In this document: positions 27,072 to 36,277 of the stretch, piece after piece
Numbering within the stretch: the first letter of the stretch is position 1
Layout: each line of letters starts with the position of its first letter
Source of the DNA: Linanthus parryae
Taxonomy: Eukaryota > Streptophyta > Magnoliopsida > Ericales > Polemoniaceae
Assembly: GCA_023055425.1 (NCBI GenBank)
Contig: JALGPY010000009.1
Span: 35,936,775-36,000,774 of the forward strand
Reading direction: 5' to 3'
Length of the DNA: 64,000 nt
The notes under the pieces: generated by a model
Told to the model about the DNA's origin: nothing
Databases searched by the model: none
The model's input: only the letters and a program-made list of their open reading frames with translations
Position numbers and translations under genes: made by a program

Positions 27072-27930
27072 TGGCAAACAACTCATCAAACTCATCTCAC
27101 TCCCTACGCTCTGTCCTTGAGAAAGACAAGCTCTCCGTGACCAATTTTCGAGACTGGTATAGAAACTTGAGAATCGTTCTCAAGTAGGAAAAGAAACTGT
27201 ACGCTCTAGAGGAGAAAGTTCCTGATGGTCCGGAAAACAACACTCCTGCAGCTCTAAAGGGTTATCAGAAGCGTGTTGATGACGCTAATGATGCGGCCTG
27301 CCTTATGCTTTGCACCATGTCCTCTGAGCTTCAGAAGCAACATGAGAACATGAATGCAGTCGATATGATTGCACACTTGCAGCAGCTCTTCCTAGAGCAG
27401 GCTAGGGTTGAGAGGTATGAAGTTTCCAAGGAATTTTCAAATGTAATCTGTCAGGGGGAAACCCCGTGGGGGCGCACATGTTGCGTATATCGGCTACCTA
27501 GAGAGCCTTGGTCGTCTAGGGTTTCCGGTGGTTCAAGATTTGGCCACCGATCTCGTCTTGCAATTGTTGCCTGAGAGTTATGGACAGTTCATCATGAACT
27601 ATAACATGAATGAGATCGGGAAACCTCTGCCACATTTACTCAATATGTTGAGGAAAGCTTAACAAAGCATCAACAAGGGTAAGGATAAATCCATAATGAT
27701 GGTGTAGAAAGGAAATGGCAAAAGGTTTGCCTCTACCTCCAAGGGAAAAGGCAAGGCAGTTGCCAAATCCAAGGAATCTGCCTTTAAGAATGTTGGTGGC
27801 GTTGTCAAATGTGTGACTAAAGGTGAGTGTCACTACTGCAGTAAGCCTAGACAGTGGAGGAGGAACGGCCCAAAATATCAGGAGGATAAAAGGCTTGAAT
27901 AGTGATTCCACCACCACCAGATATTTTTGT
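27072..27930 (+). pseudogene. Copia gag with intact N-terminus but nonsense codons
   Basis: Starts MANNSSNSSHSLRSVLEKDK, then RDWYRNLRIVLK followed at once by a TAG (27185-27187) where the other fragment has Lys. It continues with KLYALEEKVPDGPENNTP and LQKQHENMNAVDMIAHLQQL, shifts frame near 27440, and later shows a decayed zinc knuckle (CHYCSKPRQWRRNGPKY, last Cys lost). Clearly defunct. Confidence 0.75.
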
Positions 27931-28897
27931 TATATATGTCAACATTACTTTCTCTTCATCTTGGAAATTGTATACTGGATGTGGATCGCACATTTGTCAA
28001 AATGTGCAGGATCTAAAGAGAAGTAGAAGATTGGCTAAAGGAGAGATAGATCTACGTGTTGGGAATGGAGCAAAGGTTGCTGCATTGGTTGTAGGTGTCT
28101 ACGAGTTGTCTCTGCCTTGAGGATTAATTTTAGAATTAGATAAGAGCTATTTTGTGCCTGCTATGAGCAGAAACAATATTCCTATTTCTTGTTTGGACAA
28201 GGAAGGTTTTACTATTTCAATAAAGAATAATTGTTGTTCCATTTATTTTGATAGTATTCACTATTGTAGTGCCCAATTATTTAATGGATTATATATCCTT
28301 GATCTAAATAATCATGTCTATAACATAAATACCATGGGGATTAAAATAAATGATTTAAATCCTGCTTATCTATGGCATTGTCGTTTAGGCCATATAAACG
28401 AGAAACGTGTATCTAGACTCCATAGGGTTGGATTCCTAGACTCATTTGATTTTGAATCATATGAGACATGTGAGGCTTGTTTATTGAGAAAAATGACAAA
28501 GTCCCCTTTCAATAAGAAAGGTGAGAGGACTGGTGAGCAATTGGCGCTAGTATATACTGATGTATGTGGGCCATTTTCCACGCCTGCCAGGGGTGGTTAT
28601 GTCTACTTCATCACATTTACTGATGATTTTAGTAGATATGGATTTGTATACCTTATGAAGGCCAAATCTGAGTCCTTTGAAAAGTTCAAAGAATTTATGA
28701 ATGAAGTAGAGAGGCAGCTTGGCAAAAGTATTAAGGCTCTACGATCAGATCGTGGAGGAGAATACTTGACCCAAGAGTTTGGCGACTATTTTAAAGATTG
28801 TGGGATAATATCCTAACTCACTCCACCCGGAACGCCACAATGGAATGGCGTGTCCGAGAGGAGGAATCGAACTCTATTAGATATGGTTCGATCTATC
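27930..28897 (+). pseudogene. Copia protease-integrase segment
   Basis: The protease motif reads LYTGCGSH (~27968), the catalytic Asp replaced by Tyr, so the protease is dead. From 28154 the frame is open for 220 codons: MPAMSRNNIPISCLDKEGF, LWHCRLGHINEKRV (zinc-binding pre-integrase), YTDVCGPFSTPARGG and RSDRGGEYLTQEF with the integrase Asp residues, then TAA at 28814 just before LTPPGTPQWNGVSERRNRT. It is interrupted by CACTA insertion. Confidence 0.8.
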
Positions 28898-31074
28898 ACT
28901 ACTAGAAATAGGGGTTTTTGTGGCGGGTAAATTCCGCCACAAATAGAACTAAACCCGCCACAAAAAGTATTTGTGGCGGTTTTTGTGGCGGTTCTTGCCC
29001 GCCTCATCAACTTCAGTCGTAAATGCGTTGCAGCGGAAAGAAACCGCCACAAATAATATTTTCGGCGGTTGTTGCAGCGGTTGATAGCCGCCACAATAAG
29101 AGCAATTTGGCGCCATTCTGATCTTTTTTAAGTCGGATTGAAACCGCCACAAAAACATTTCTCCGCCACAAAAGAACATTTTGGCTCTAAAATATGTGGC
29201 TGTTCTTTTGGTTATATGCCGCTCCAAAAATATATTTTTTTCGGCCACAAAAAATTGGCCCCGTTTTCAACACTTTTTGCTGCACAATTTTCGTGCCTCC
29301 ACGTGGCAAAACAAGCATGCACGCATAATTTTTTTTTCGCATAATCAACAACTAATTCTAAACTATACTATTGAAGTTTCCAAATGTAAATGTCAAACAC
29401 TAAATTGAGGCATCATATAAATTCATAAAACTATCACAAGTACATAACCAAAAGGAACTGATTGTCGACATAAAATATAACTAAAGCTCACTTCTTTTTT
29501 GGGAAGTTTTTTACTGTATCAAAAAATTAAATGACTTAGAAAAATTCGTGCTCTAACTTCACTGATCCTCTACGCATCAAGCATCTTCTGGACTGAATTC
29601 CACATACTGACAACCCTCTTGCTTTTCTCCCGCTTCGTCTGAAAATATTAAAAATAGACTCAAGATTGGAGTTCCTATCATATAAGAACTAACAATAAAA
29701 TCATAAACATGATAAAGTAACTATCCATCTTGTACCTGAGAGGTTCTGAAGCTACACCATCACCGTGTTTTGTTGACATCCTCAGAGAGCGAGCGAGAGA
29801 CTGAAATGCAGATGAGGGGGGAAAAAGCACATATTGTCAGTAATAAGATATACTGATTACAATACTTTAAATTCGACATACCTCCAAAATTAGAACTGTC
29901 AAAACAGGTTAATCTTTAAACAGAGGGAATGATAATAAGAGACCTTTAGGCTACTAACACCAATATGTTTACCTAACCTAGTGACTTAACACATATCAGA
30001 TCCTGGGTAATTGAAGTGCGTTTCAGACTAATCTATTTTCAGACTAACACAGTTCTGAAATTATATACTTTTGAAATCTTGACATGATAAACAGTATGCA
30101 AAGGTGGTGTCTCAGGTTCCAAAAAATACTGAAATGCAGTTCCAGTGAAGATAAGAGACACCTTATAATAAATTAGTGCATGCAATGAAAGCATGTGCAG
30201 CAAAAGGACAGGCCAAGGACATGCCCAGTAACGGTGACATTTATTTCAAACCCACCCCAACACCCCACCAGTAACGACCCAGTATCGGTTCTACCTTTGT
30301 TCTGCTACCTTTGTTCCAGAACAGTTAAACTTGAATGAATGGCAAGAAATGAATGATTAGAGTTTTTGTGGGTCATTATGATGCTAGCTTTGTTCCCCCT
30401 TCAGCTGTTGTTGCCATGGGAGGAATCAGATCCATATGCATGTAATACTTCAGTGGTGGTTGTGACATGGGGTTCTAATACTGGAAAACTAGAAGATTTA
30501 AGCCTCTACCTCTACCAGCAGAGGTGACATGTCTGAAATCCCTAATGGAGCTTAAAATTCTGGGTGATCGACTTGTGGGAAAAAATAAGTACATACTACA
30601 ATCTGCTACCGCAGCTGTGAATGTTTAGATCACACAAGTCAATTTTTAGTGGAAACAAGAAAAGAGGAACTATTATGTAATTATTTTTAACTTTTGGGAA
30701 TATTACCCCCAAAAAAGGCAAACATGATATTTGATCAACACAACAGTAAACTACCCACTTTGCCTCATGGAGAAAGCACTATTCGACAAAGATAACAATG
30801 TTTCCAACACTTATTCTCTGTTTCAACTTCTAATAACAAAAAATGGAACTCTTTTTGTTGCATTAACATTTTAGGATGGACAAACTTGCAAGATGCAGGG
30901 AGCACAAAGCAGATGAGAGTTAAGGGTATTTCTAACAAGTTGTTCAAACTGTAGGGCTCATTATAAAAAATATATATTCTCTACATATAGATAAGGAGGA
31001 CATCTGCAAGGGTAAAGCTATGTATGGTGTCCCTCTTAATCTGTTAAGATATATGGCTAGTCTGGGTGATCTAC
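28898..31074 (+). mobile_element. CACTA (En/Spm) transposon, left end
   Basis: Starts CACTACTAGAAATAGGGG right after a TAT that would be the 3-bp target duplication. The first ~270 bp carry about a dozen GTGGCGG/CCGCCAC motifs in both orientations, the subterminal transposase-binding pattern of CACTA elements. No TNP1/TNP2 homology was seen. On the minus strand 29808-29736 and 29643-29570 look like two small exons with proper splice sites (TGCATTTCAG acceptor, CTCAGGTAC donor, TTTTCAG acceptor), family unknown. The matching right end (..CTAGTAGTG) is absent before the Athila LTR at 31075, so it is truncated or split by that element. Confidence 0.7.
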
Positions 31075-33380
31075 TGATGCGCAATTTAGCGTGCTATTCG
31101 CAAGTATACGAATCAAGTAATATAGAGAGTATTTAGACTCGGATTATCGATCCCACAGGGACTTTGCAGGTTTTTCTAGTAATCAGTTTTAACAAACAGA
31201 GTGTAAAAAGGAGGAGTGATTTGAGAGTGTGTTTACTAACTACGTACTGAAAATAAACAAATAAAACGTAAATCTTTTTGTGAGAATTTTCTGAATAATC
31301 TTTAGGTTGTAAATCTAGGGTTTAAGATACTAGGTCCCGGGATCCCCTAGGGTTCTTCAGATTTTCGTTCTTTGTTTGACATGAAAACACACAGCAGTCT
31401 CGTTATCCGTGCCACGTACCAATTGTGTAGTATCTTTTCTTTTCCTGCACGTAATCACAATCCTGCAGACTGTCGGATTCCTGTTAAGCTGCCTAAGTCT
31501 GCAGTCTCGTTCTAAGGCTGCTAGGGTTTCTAACCTGTCCTGATGGCCCGGGTCAGATTCTCTAACAGTTGGTCTCAACGATTTCAGGCTAGTCCTAACT
31601 CCCCTTCGCTAGTCGGCCCATCGGGGTAAGGTGCTAAATTCTGTCTTCTCGTCCTAACCCTAACCGGACGTTTTCACCTACCGGCTCGGGTCTGTAGCAA
31701 TTCTGGTTAGCTACTCCGATCATGCATGAACAGTAAAATTCAAAGACAGAATAACGAATAAAGCTGCTGATATTAAGATAGTACGATCATGAATTCATAG
31801 TCAAAACGTAGAACTAATCTCTGAAAACGAAACCCTAGGTTCACCGAGAACCTAGGTAAAAGTTTAGCTACTGAAATTCATAACGTAAACTAACACAGTT
31901 TTTGAATAAAAGAGAAGAAAAGCAAACGGGTCTTCGAATCTGGAATTGCGCTTTCGTGCTCTCCCGGGATGCTCAGACTCCTCCGGTTGTGCTGTCTTGT
32001 TGTGTGCTCCCGGGATGCTCAGACTCCTCCGGTTGTGCTGAGAATTGTGTTATATCTTGTGATGAGCACTGGACAAGTCTTTATATAGTGCTGGAGACGT
32101 TTCTGGAAACTGCCGAAATTACGAAACTGCCACTGGGCCGAAACCGCCTCGGGAAACGGGCCGTCTGCCACCGCCTCGGGAAACGGGCCAACTGCGCAAG
32201 ATAGCTGCGTAGCTACCTGCGTAGTTGGCTGCGTAGGTAGCTACGTAGCTACCTGCGTAGTTAGCAGCGTAGCTAACTGCGTAGTTGCTGCGGAGCTAGC
32301 TGCGTAGCTAGCTGCGTAGCTAACTGCGTAGTTGCTGCGTAGCTACCTGCGGAGCTAGCTGCGTAGCTAACTGCGTAGTTAGCTGCGTAGCCACCTTCGT
32401 AGTTAGCAGCTAGCTGCGTAGCTACCTGCGTAGTTAGCAGCGTAGCTAACTGCGTAGGTAGCTGCCTCCTCGGTTTGCGTCGGGATGACTGTTGATCTTC
32501 TCGGGATGACTGCTGATCTTCTCGGAGTGTGTTTTCCTACTTTCCCGTGTTCCCGTCTTGCGTTTTGACCCGAAACTTGTCAAAATTACCAAAATACCCC
32601 TGGGTCAAAACCGCTCCAAATTCTGTCCAATCCTGACTCTGGCCATAGGTAAACTGCTGACTGAATTTGGAAGACAAAATCTGAACTTGACTCCGGAAAC
32701 CCGGGCCCGGTGCCAAAATGACCAAAATACCCCAAGGCCAAAACTGTCCCGAAAATCGTCACGAACTTGAAATAGTTGCTCCTGACTCCGGACACCGGAA
32801 ACCGAGACTCCTTACTCGGGCGTGGCCTGACTGGGACCCACACTTGACGGGAGTCGGTTTTTCGGCCAGACTCCGTTTCAGCATTATAACCTGTTTTCGG
32901 AAAGCCCTTGACGTCTCCGTTCTTTTGCCCCTGGTTTCACTTCAAAATTCCATGTCAAGCTCAAGATATTGTCAACCGAGCGCATCCCGGTGATTCTCGG
33001 TTTTGGCGTTTTCAGCTTCCTCGGTCGGTTTTCTCTGCTCGTTTTTCCTCCAGTCTTTCCGTTTTCCATTCCGCTCTCCCTTGTACCAGTCTCGGTCAAA
33101 TCCTGCTCCGAGCGTTTTCTGCACGTTTCTCGAGGCGAACCCGGTTCTGTCTCGACACGCATCCCAATGCACTTTCCGAACCTGTTCCTGTAAAAACATG
33201 ACAAAACCCGCGATCATATCCAATAAAAGTACGAAACATGCAGAAATTCACGAAGAGCAAATAACCGTCTCGTTCCTAAAACCGAGGCTTTCCGAGGGTG
33301 AATTCTGGCTAAAACGCGGTTTTCCATCACACATACACATCTTTTCAGGCTATAAAATAACCCCTATTTGGGCGTTATCA
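31075..33380 (-). repeat. 3' LTR of element A
   Basis: Plus-strand ends TGATGCGC..TTATCA (minus-strand TGATAA..GCGCATCA). It matches 39095-41265 closely; visible differences are scattered substitutions, many C/T, plus a contraction of the internal minisatellite (32193-32465 here against 40182-40374). It also contains a 42-bp direct duplication (CTCCCGGGATGCTCAGACTC.., 31961 and 32008). Confidence 0.9.
32193..32465 (+). repeat. TGCGTAGCTA-type minisatellite in LTR
   Basis: Roughly 22 degenerate ~12-bp units of (T)AGCTGCGTAGCTACC type. Units are near-palindromic (GTAGCTAC), so the tract can form cruciforms or hairpins. The homologous tracts are shorter in the other A LTR and in the LTR of element B. 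Confidence 0.85.
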
Positions 33381-33394
33381 AATACCCCCACACT
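33381..33394 (-). promoter_or_regulatory. Polypurine tract of element A
   Basis: Minus strand AGTGTGGGGGTATT directly abuts the TGATAA start of the 3' LTR, the position of the plus-strand primer. The same sequence precedes the 3' LTR of element C, and a near-identical one precedes that of B. Confidence 0.8.
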
Positions 33395-34057
33395 AAACTT
33401 TGCTTGTCCCGAGCAAACTCCAGCAATATACTACCAATGCATACTATCCCGAATCAATCCAGAGCGGTGTAACTGCACTTATTTTTTTTTAAAACAGTAT
33501 TAATATTATAAAAACAGTTTATATATATATATATATTTTTTTTGGTGAGACTGGGCAATCTCTTCAACTCAAACTGAACATCATCAAGTTCTCATATTCC
33601 CCTAAATTTCAGAAACTGCGGTGATCGGAAGAACTCGCGGCCAGCCTAGGTTAGGAACAAGCACGAACACCACTTACTTCCGCTTTTGCACGCAAACCGA
33701 GCGTATCCCTAACGCACACCTTCCGTGCTTTTACTCCGGGTGTAATGTAAATCTGCCGGCTTTGGGACGGTAGGATAAGTCATTTAGAAGCGATGTCCTA
33801 AACGTCACAGCACACTCACACATACCCCAATCTCACACTCCCTCACCAAGATGACAGAAACTGACCCAAATCACCTAAGATTCTAGACACTCAATTTCCC
33901 CAGTCCCGGTGTAACTGCCGTTCTCGCGGCCACAACTGTGAACGAATGTGAAACTGTGATAAAAATAGCCGGCCTGGCGTTTTGAAATAAAATCAATCAA
34001 GCACCCTGAATTTTCTGCCTTTGATACTTTTTTCTTTGTTTTTTTTGTTTCGTTTTC

Positions 34058-34110
<53 letters not shown>

Positions 34111-35297
34111 GGGGCTACACAATAAACAATATAAACCAGGCCAACTCTATGATAAACCAAAAAACGTGGGGTGGCTGAAAAATACTGAAATAATCTGTAA
34201 TGACCACCCCCACACTAATTCCGAACCATGTAGTCAATCTGTAAAATATTCGCGCTTTTCCAACCGATCCTCCTCACTTCAAGGATGTCTAAATAGCACA
34301 GCGCGTCCTCCAGTAACCCTGTCAACCCAAAGTCCCCCATGTTGTGCGCTAAATTTACGCACTACGGCTCTCCTCCTGTGCTCACGGTGTAATGTCGTGA
34401 GTCACCGCCACACCGAAGTGTGCTGCCGTCACTATCTCACCCTTACACACCCTCAAATATAAAAATAAAGCTCATCCACTATCAAATATGACAATTCTGC
34501 TCTACCCCAGAAAATCCCCCTCAACTAAACTCCCTCGTGCCATGACGCGTAGGAAAGGTAAAAATACTAACAATGATGCGAGTATCAAAAAACGGCTTCC
34601 TAGGTCAAACGGTTACCAAGAAAATGATTAATGGATCAACGGGGCTCACTAGTGGACCTAAGGCGCGAGACAGGACGTGAGGTCCCCTATGGCCTATCAC
34701 TCCACCAAATGATGTGGTGACCGTGATGGCGGGTTGACGACTACCTGGTGACGGTGGTCTGGCAGCTAGTCGGATACATTGCTCGGGAGACAGCTACTTA
34801 AGTTTTCTGAAGTGTATTGGCTCTATTAAATCCTCTAGACAGATTCTCGCAGCTCTTCCTCACCTAAGTTCGTCCACTTCGGGAAATTTTCTATCATTAA
34901 GCTCTCTCCAGTTTTAAGCTAAATCCTTCACCCAGTCTCAAAATTTTCAATTTTTTTCTTTTAATAATTTTTTTATTTTATTTTTTTAATAAAACGTAAT
35001 GCAGTTACAACGCCACCACCCCCACACTGGATGGTGCCATGCCCTCATGGTACTAATCATTAGGCATACAATCTGGATTGGATGAGCTGGCTTGCCTCAT
35101 CGAATGGGAACAACTGGTAGCATATGCAGAAAAATAAAGCGAGAGACAGAAATTGAACCTGTGCACCCGGAGTCAGTTCTTACAGGTGCGGAATTTCTCG
35201 CAGATTCCGGTGGAGCAGGACCGTTGACCGGTCGCTAGAAAATTTCTCGACGGAAGCTGTCAACATTTCGGGCTCTATGTGCGCTCTTCAAACGTGC

Positions 35298-35463
35298 AAT
35301 CCCCGAGCACCATTGTGTTTGACAATGTGCTCCCATATGGTCGAGTATACTTCCGTACACCGGGGTTGATTGCTCGGTTCTGCAGAAAAACTGTTCCTGA
35401 AAAATCCCCAACTCGTACGAGTCCCTGTGACGGTCGAGTGTGCCAGAACACACCGGGGTCGAT
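35298..35463 (-). other. Paired two-hairpin modules (structured element)
   Basis: Two copies on the minus strand (35463-35403 and 35370-35298), 32 nt apart. Each runs ATCRACCCCGG, hairpin I, CTCGACC, GGGA, hairpin II, GGGGATT. Hairpin I is GTGTG..CACAC in one and GTGTAC-GGAA-GTATAC in the other; hairpin II is ACTCGTACGAGT versus GAGCAC..GTGCTC. The same paired design is at 52632-52807 in element C. Function unknown. Confidence 0.7.
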
Positions 35464-35624
35464 TCTTCAAGATTTTGAAAATCTGCCTTTCCTTCTACGA
35501 AATTTTCGGAATTCGCTTCAAACTCCACGGATCTGTGTATGGAGGTAGAGAGAGAAAAATGGGGCAAAAACGTGCTGCTGTCCAAAAAAAATATATATAT
35601 TTTTTTCTTCTTCTGCCTGCGTAC

Positions 35625-35658
35625 TGCGTATATACGCAAACAGGGAGCAATTTGAAAA

Positions 35659-35714
<56 letters not shown>

Positions 35715-35879
35715 AAAAAATTCCATATTTTCACTGCTGGCTACGTATATACGCCCTGCGTATATACGCAGTCAGCAACAAAAATAAATTTTTTTTTCAT
35801 TTTTTTTTTTCAAAATCCTGAAAATTTCGCTGCTGACTGCATATATACGCAGGTCTGCGTATATACGCAAGCAGCAGGT

Positions 35880-35969
<90 letters not shown>

Positions 35970-36027
35970 TATATATATTTTTTTTTTCAAAATTCTGAAA
36001 TTTTACTGCAGCCTGCGTATATACGCA
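35625..36027. repeat. TGCGTATATACGCA palindrome series with (TA)n
   Basis: The 14-bp perfect palindrome TGCGTATATACGCA occurs at 35625, 35757, 35857 and 36014, and a one-base variant at 35839, each embedded in a GCTG..CAGC context and separated by T-runs or a (TA)n tract (35882-35968). They look like decayed units of a ~100-150-bp tandem repeat. Confidence 0.8.
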
Positions 36028-36206
36028 GGCAGCAGGTAATTTTTTTTTTCAAACATAATTTTTTTTTTCTCTCTACTCCTTTTTGTTCTCGTTTTCTGCT
36101 CTGCTGTATCTGCACATGCTCAATTCAAAGTCAATACCCACTCATCTTACCTCTCTTAAAATTCAAAACTGAAAATAAAACTTGAAATAATTTAAACTAA
36201 CTTACT

Positions 36207-36268
36207 ACGTTGGGTTGCCTCCCAACCAGCGCTTGTAATTTACGGTCGACGGCCCGACCCAGTTACCT
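36207..36268 (-). promoter_or_regulatory. Conserved post-polyprotein block (two hairpins)
   Basis: On the minus strand, beginning a few bases after the stop codon of the polyprotein: GAGGTAACTGGGTCGGGC, CGTCGACCGTAAATTACAAG, CGCTGGTTGGGAGGCAACCC. It can form GGTCG-GGCCGT-CGACC and TTGGG-AGGCAA-CCCAA. Almost the same block is at 50612-50675 (C) and 58590-58656 (B). I know GGGAGGCAACCC as a recurrent motif after pol in plant Ty3/gypsy elements; its role is not known to me. Confidence 0.65.
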
Positions 36269-36277
36269 CATGTTTGC

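Larger units (their letters stand above)
27072..28897 (+). mobile_element. LTR-less Ty1/copia fragment, plus strand
   Basis: The same copia family as the minus fragment, mirror-imaged: gag from 27072, zinc knuckle ~27830, protease ~27965, GAG-pre-integrase ~28370, integrase 28480-28897. It is cut inside the integrase (after LLDMVRSI) by the CACTA element at 28898. No LTR precedes the gag start. Confidence 0.85.
33395..36206 (-). other. Long 3' non-coding region of element A
   Basis: No supported gene in ~2.8 kb. Contents on the plus strand: two further PPT-like tracts (ACCCCCACACT at ~34205 and ~35018), a T-run (34059-34108), a block shared with element B (ATG/GTGACCGTGATGGCG.., ~34715-34780), two hairpin modules (35298-35370, 35403-35463), a second T-run (35661-35713), five TGCGTATATACGCA-type palindromes (35625-36027) and a (TA)n tract (35882-35968). 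Frames across the T-runs are artefacts. Confidence 0.8.

Noticed and set aside
32193..32465. CRISPR-like array
   Set aside because: Units are degenerate, palindromic and lack unique equal-length spacers, and the tract lies in a plant retrotransposon LTR; it is a minisatellite.
33003..33503. 166-codon frame in the LTR of element A and its counterparts near 40796-41240
   Set aside because: Frames in several phases on both strands cover the same LTR segment, differ between the two LTRs and have no recognisable domain.
35235..35726. 163-codon minus-strand frame with repeated STPVC motif, matched by a plus frame at 52609-52920
   Set aside because: The shared residues come from a conserved nucleotide module; the later motifs of the module are in different codon phases in the two elements, and the A frame depends on a T-run (poly-Lys).
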